Source: an uncultured Eubacteriales bacterium
GTDB taxonomy: Bacteria > Bacillota > Clostridia > Oscillospirales > Oscillospiraceae
Direction of reading: 5' to 3'
Assembly: GCA_905210385.1 (NCBI GenBank)
Contig: CAJLWS010000109.1
Span: 1 to 5,608, forward strand
Length of the DNA: 5,608 nt
The position numbers were made by a program, and so were the translations under genes. Below the pieces are notes generated by a model, which was not told where the DNA came from, ran no database searches, and saw only the letters and a list, made by a program, of their open reading frames with translations. Shown here one piece after another: positions 5,303 to 5,608 of this stretch (position 1 is the first letter of the stretch; each line of letters starts with the position of its first letter).

Positions 5303-5359
5303 TCATTCCGCTGCTCCTCCTCTCCCCACCAAAACCGCTGACGCTGGGCTTTGGTGGGG
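5303..5359 (+). repeat. Covarying hairpin element, copy A
   Basis: The 21-nt pyrimidine-rich leader begins TCATTCCG (5303-5323), then arm CCCCACCAAA (5324-5333), core ACCGCTGACGCTGGGC (5334-5349) and arm TTTGGTGGGG (5350-5359). Arms pair perfectly over 10 bp; an A-C mismatch then CC/GG closes a loop inside the core. TATCC and five T residues follow, giving a terminator-like end. The leader is identical to copy B at 20 of 21 positions, yet the arms differ at 7 of 10. Confidence 0.85.
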
Positions 5360-5413
5360 TATCCTTTTTGCAAGCTTCATATCTCTCGCTTCCGCCTGGC
5401 GGCGAAAGCTCGA

Positions 5414-5470
5414 TCATTCCGCTGTTCCTCCTCTCCAAAGTGGGACCGCTTATGCTGGGCCCCACTTTGG
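5414..5470 (+). repeat. Covarying hairpin element, copy B
   Basis: Same layout as copy A: leader TCATTCCG start (5414-5434), arm CCAAAGTGGG (5435-5444), core ACCGCTTATGCTGGGC (5445-5460), arm CCCACTTTGG (5461-5470), then TTTT. The arms are a perfect 10-bp match. The unit starts 111 bases after copy A in the same orientation, so A and B form a short direct array running away from the tmRNA. Confidence 0.85.
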
Positions 5471-5608
5471 TTTTGAGAGCTTGGAAAGGCTGCCCGCGCT
5501 GCTCGCGACGGCTCGGACGCTGAAAGATGTCACGCCTCGCCTGCTCGCGACGCGCAGTTTCCCTCCATCTCGGGCTGGTCTGCGGGCCGCTGCGCGGCCC
5601 TCCGCTCG
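5471..5608 (+). other. Non-coding tail with short repeats and the edge of a further repeat unit
   Basis: No gene is seen. CTGCTCGCGACG occurs twice exactly (5499-5510 and 5541-5552). Near the right edge GGGCCGC/GCGGCCC (5584-5590/5594-5600) forms a 7-bp hairpin with a TGC loop, followed by CTCCGCTCG at the window end. This resembles the hairpin and CGCTC spacer before copy A, so another element copy may start just beyond the window. Confidence 0.45.

Noticed and set aside
4787..5470. CRISPR array
   Set aside because: The repeats are imperfect, in both orientations, few and unevenly spaced, with paired arms and no spacer pattern.
5173..5523. 116-residue plus-strand ORF and minus-strand ORFs over the repeats
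   Set aside because: They cross the tmRNA 5' end and the hairpin copies; their repeated peptides come from the repeats.

Overview
The window reads like chromosomal DNA of an anaerobic Gram-positive gut bacterium of the class Clostridia, most likely Oscillospiraceae (Flavonifractor or Pseudoflavonifractor type). This is inferred from strongly G/C-ended codons, purine-rich Shine-Dalgarno sites, a VanS-like histidine kinase, a desulfoferrodoxin of clostridial type and a one-piece tmRNA. Genus-level placement is an inference only.

Left part (1-2533, very GC-rich): the 3' part of a membrane sensor histidine kinase (its start lies outside the window), then a chloramphenicol-acetyltransferase-family gene with its own promoter-like sequence. 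The 2534-2982 stretch has no confident gene. It holds a 15-bp hairpin without a T-run (2741-2775), a good sigma-A promoter (2802-2830) and a structured leader.

Middle part (2983-4303): a class I SAM-dependent methyltransferase of unknown substrate, then a 125-residue desulfoferrodoxin (superoxide reductase family), both on the plus strand. The desulfoferrodoxin keeps its rubredoxin-like cysteines, but one of the four histidines that should bind the catalytic iron reads as glutamine. A 50-nt nested palindrome (4416-4465) follows, then an AT-richer stretch that looks like a broken gene (4450-4740).

Right part (4741-5608): the tmRNA gene ssrA lies on the minus strand (4901-5249) with a textbook terminator. 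It is flanked on both sides by copies of one unusual element: a 21-nt leader beginning TCATTCYG, a 10-nt arm, a conserved 16-nt core (ACCGCT-NNN-GCTGGG-Y) and a 10-nt complementary arm, followed closely by T residues. Three copies are present (minus 4787-4843, plus 5303-5359, plus 5414-5470). Core and spacing are fixed, while the arm sequences differ and remain complementary. The right edge of the window looks like the start of a fourth copy. This covarying hairpin family is the most interesting signal in the window.

The protein genes do not form one obvious pathway: kinase, acetyltransferase, methyltransferase and oxygen-defence protein look like separate small transcription units.
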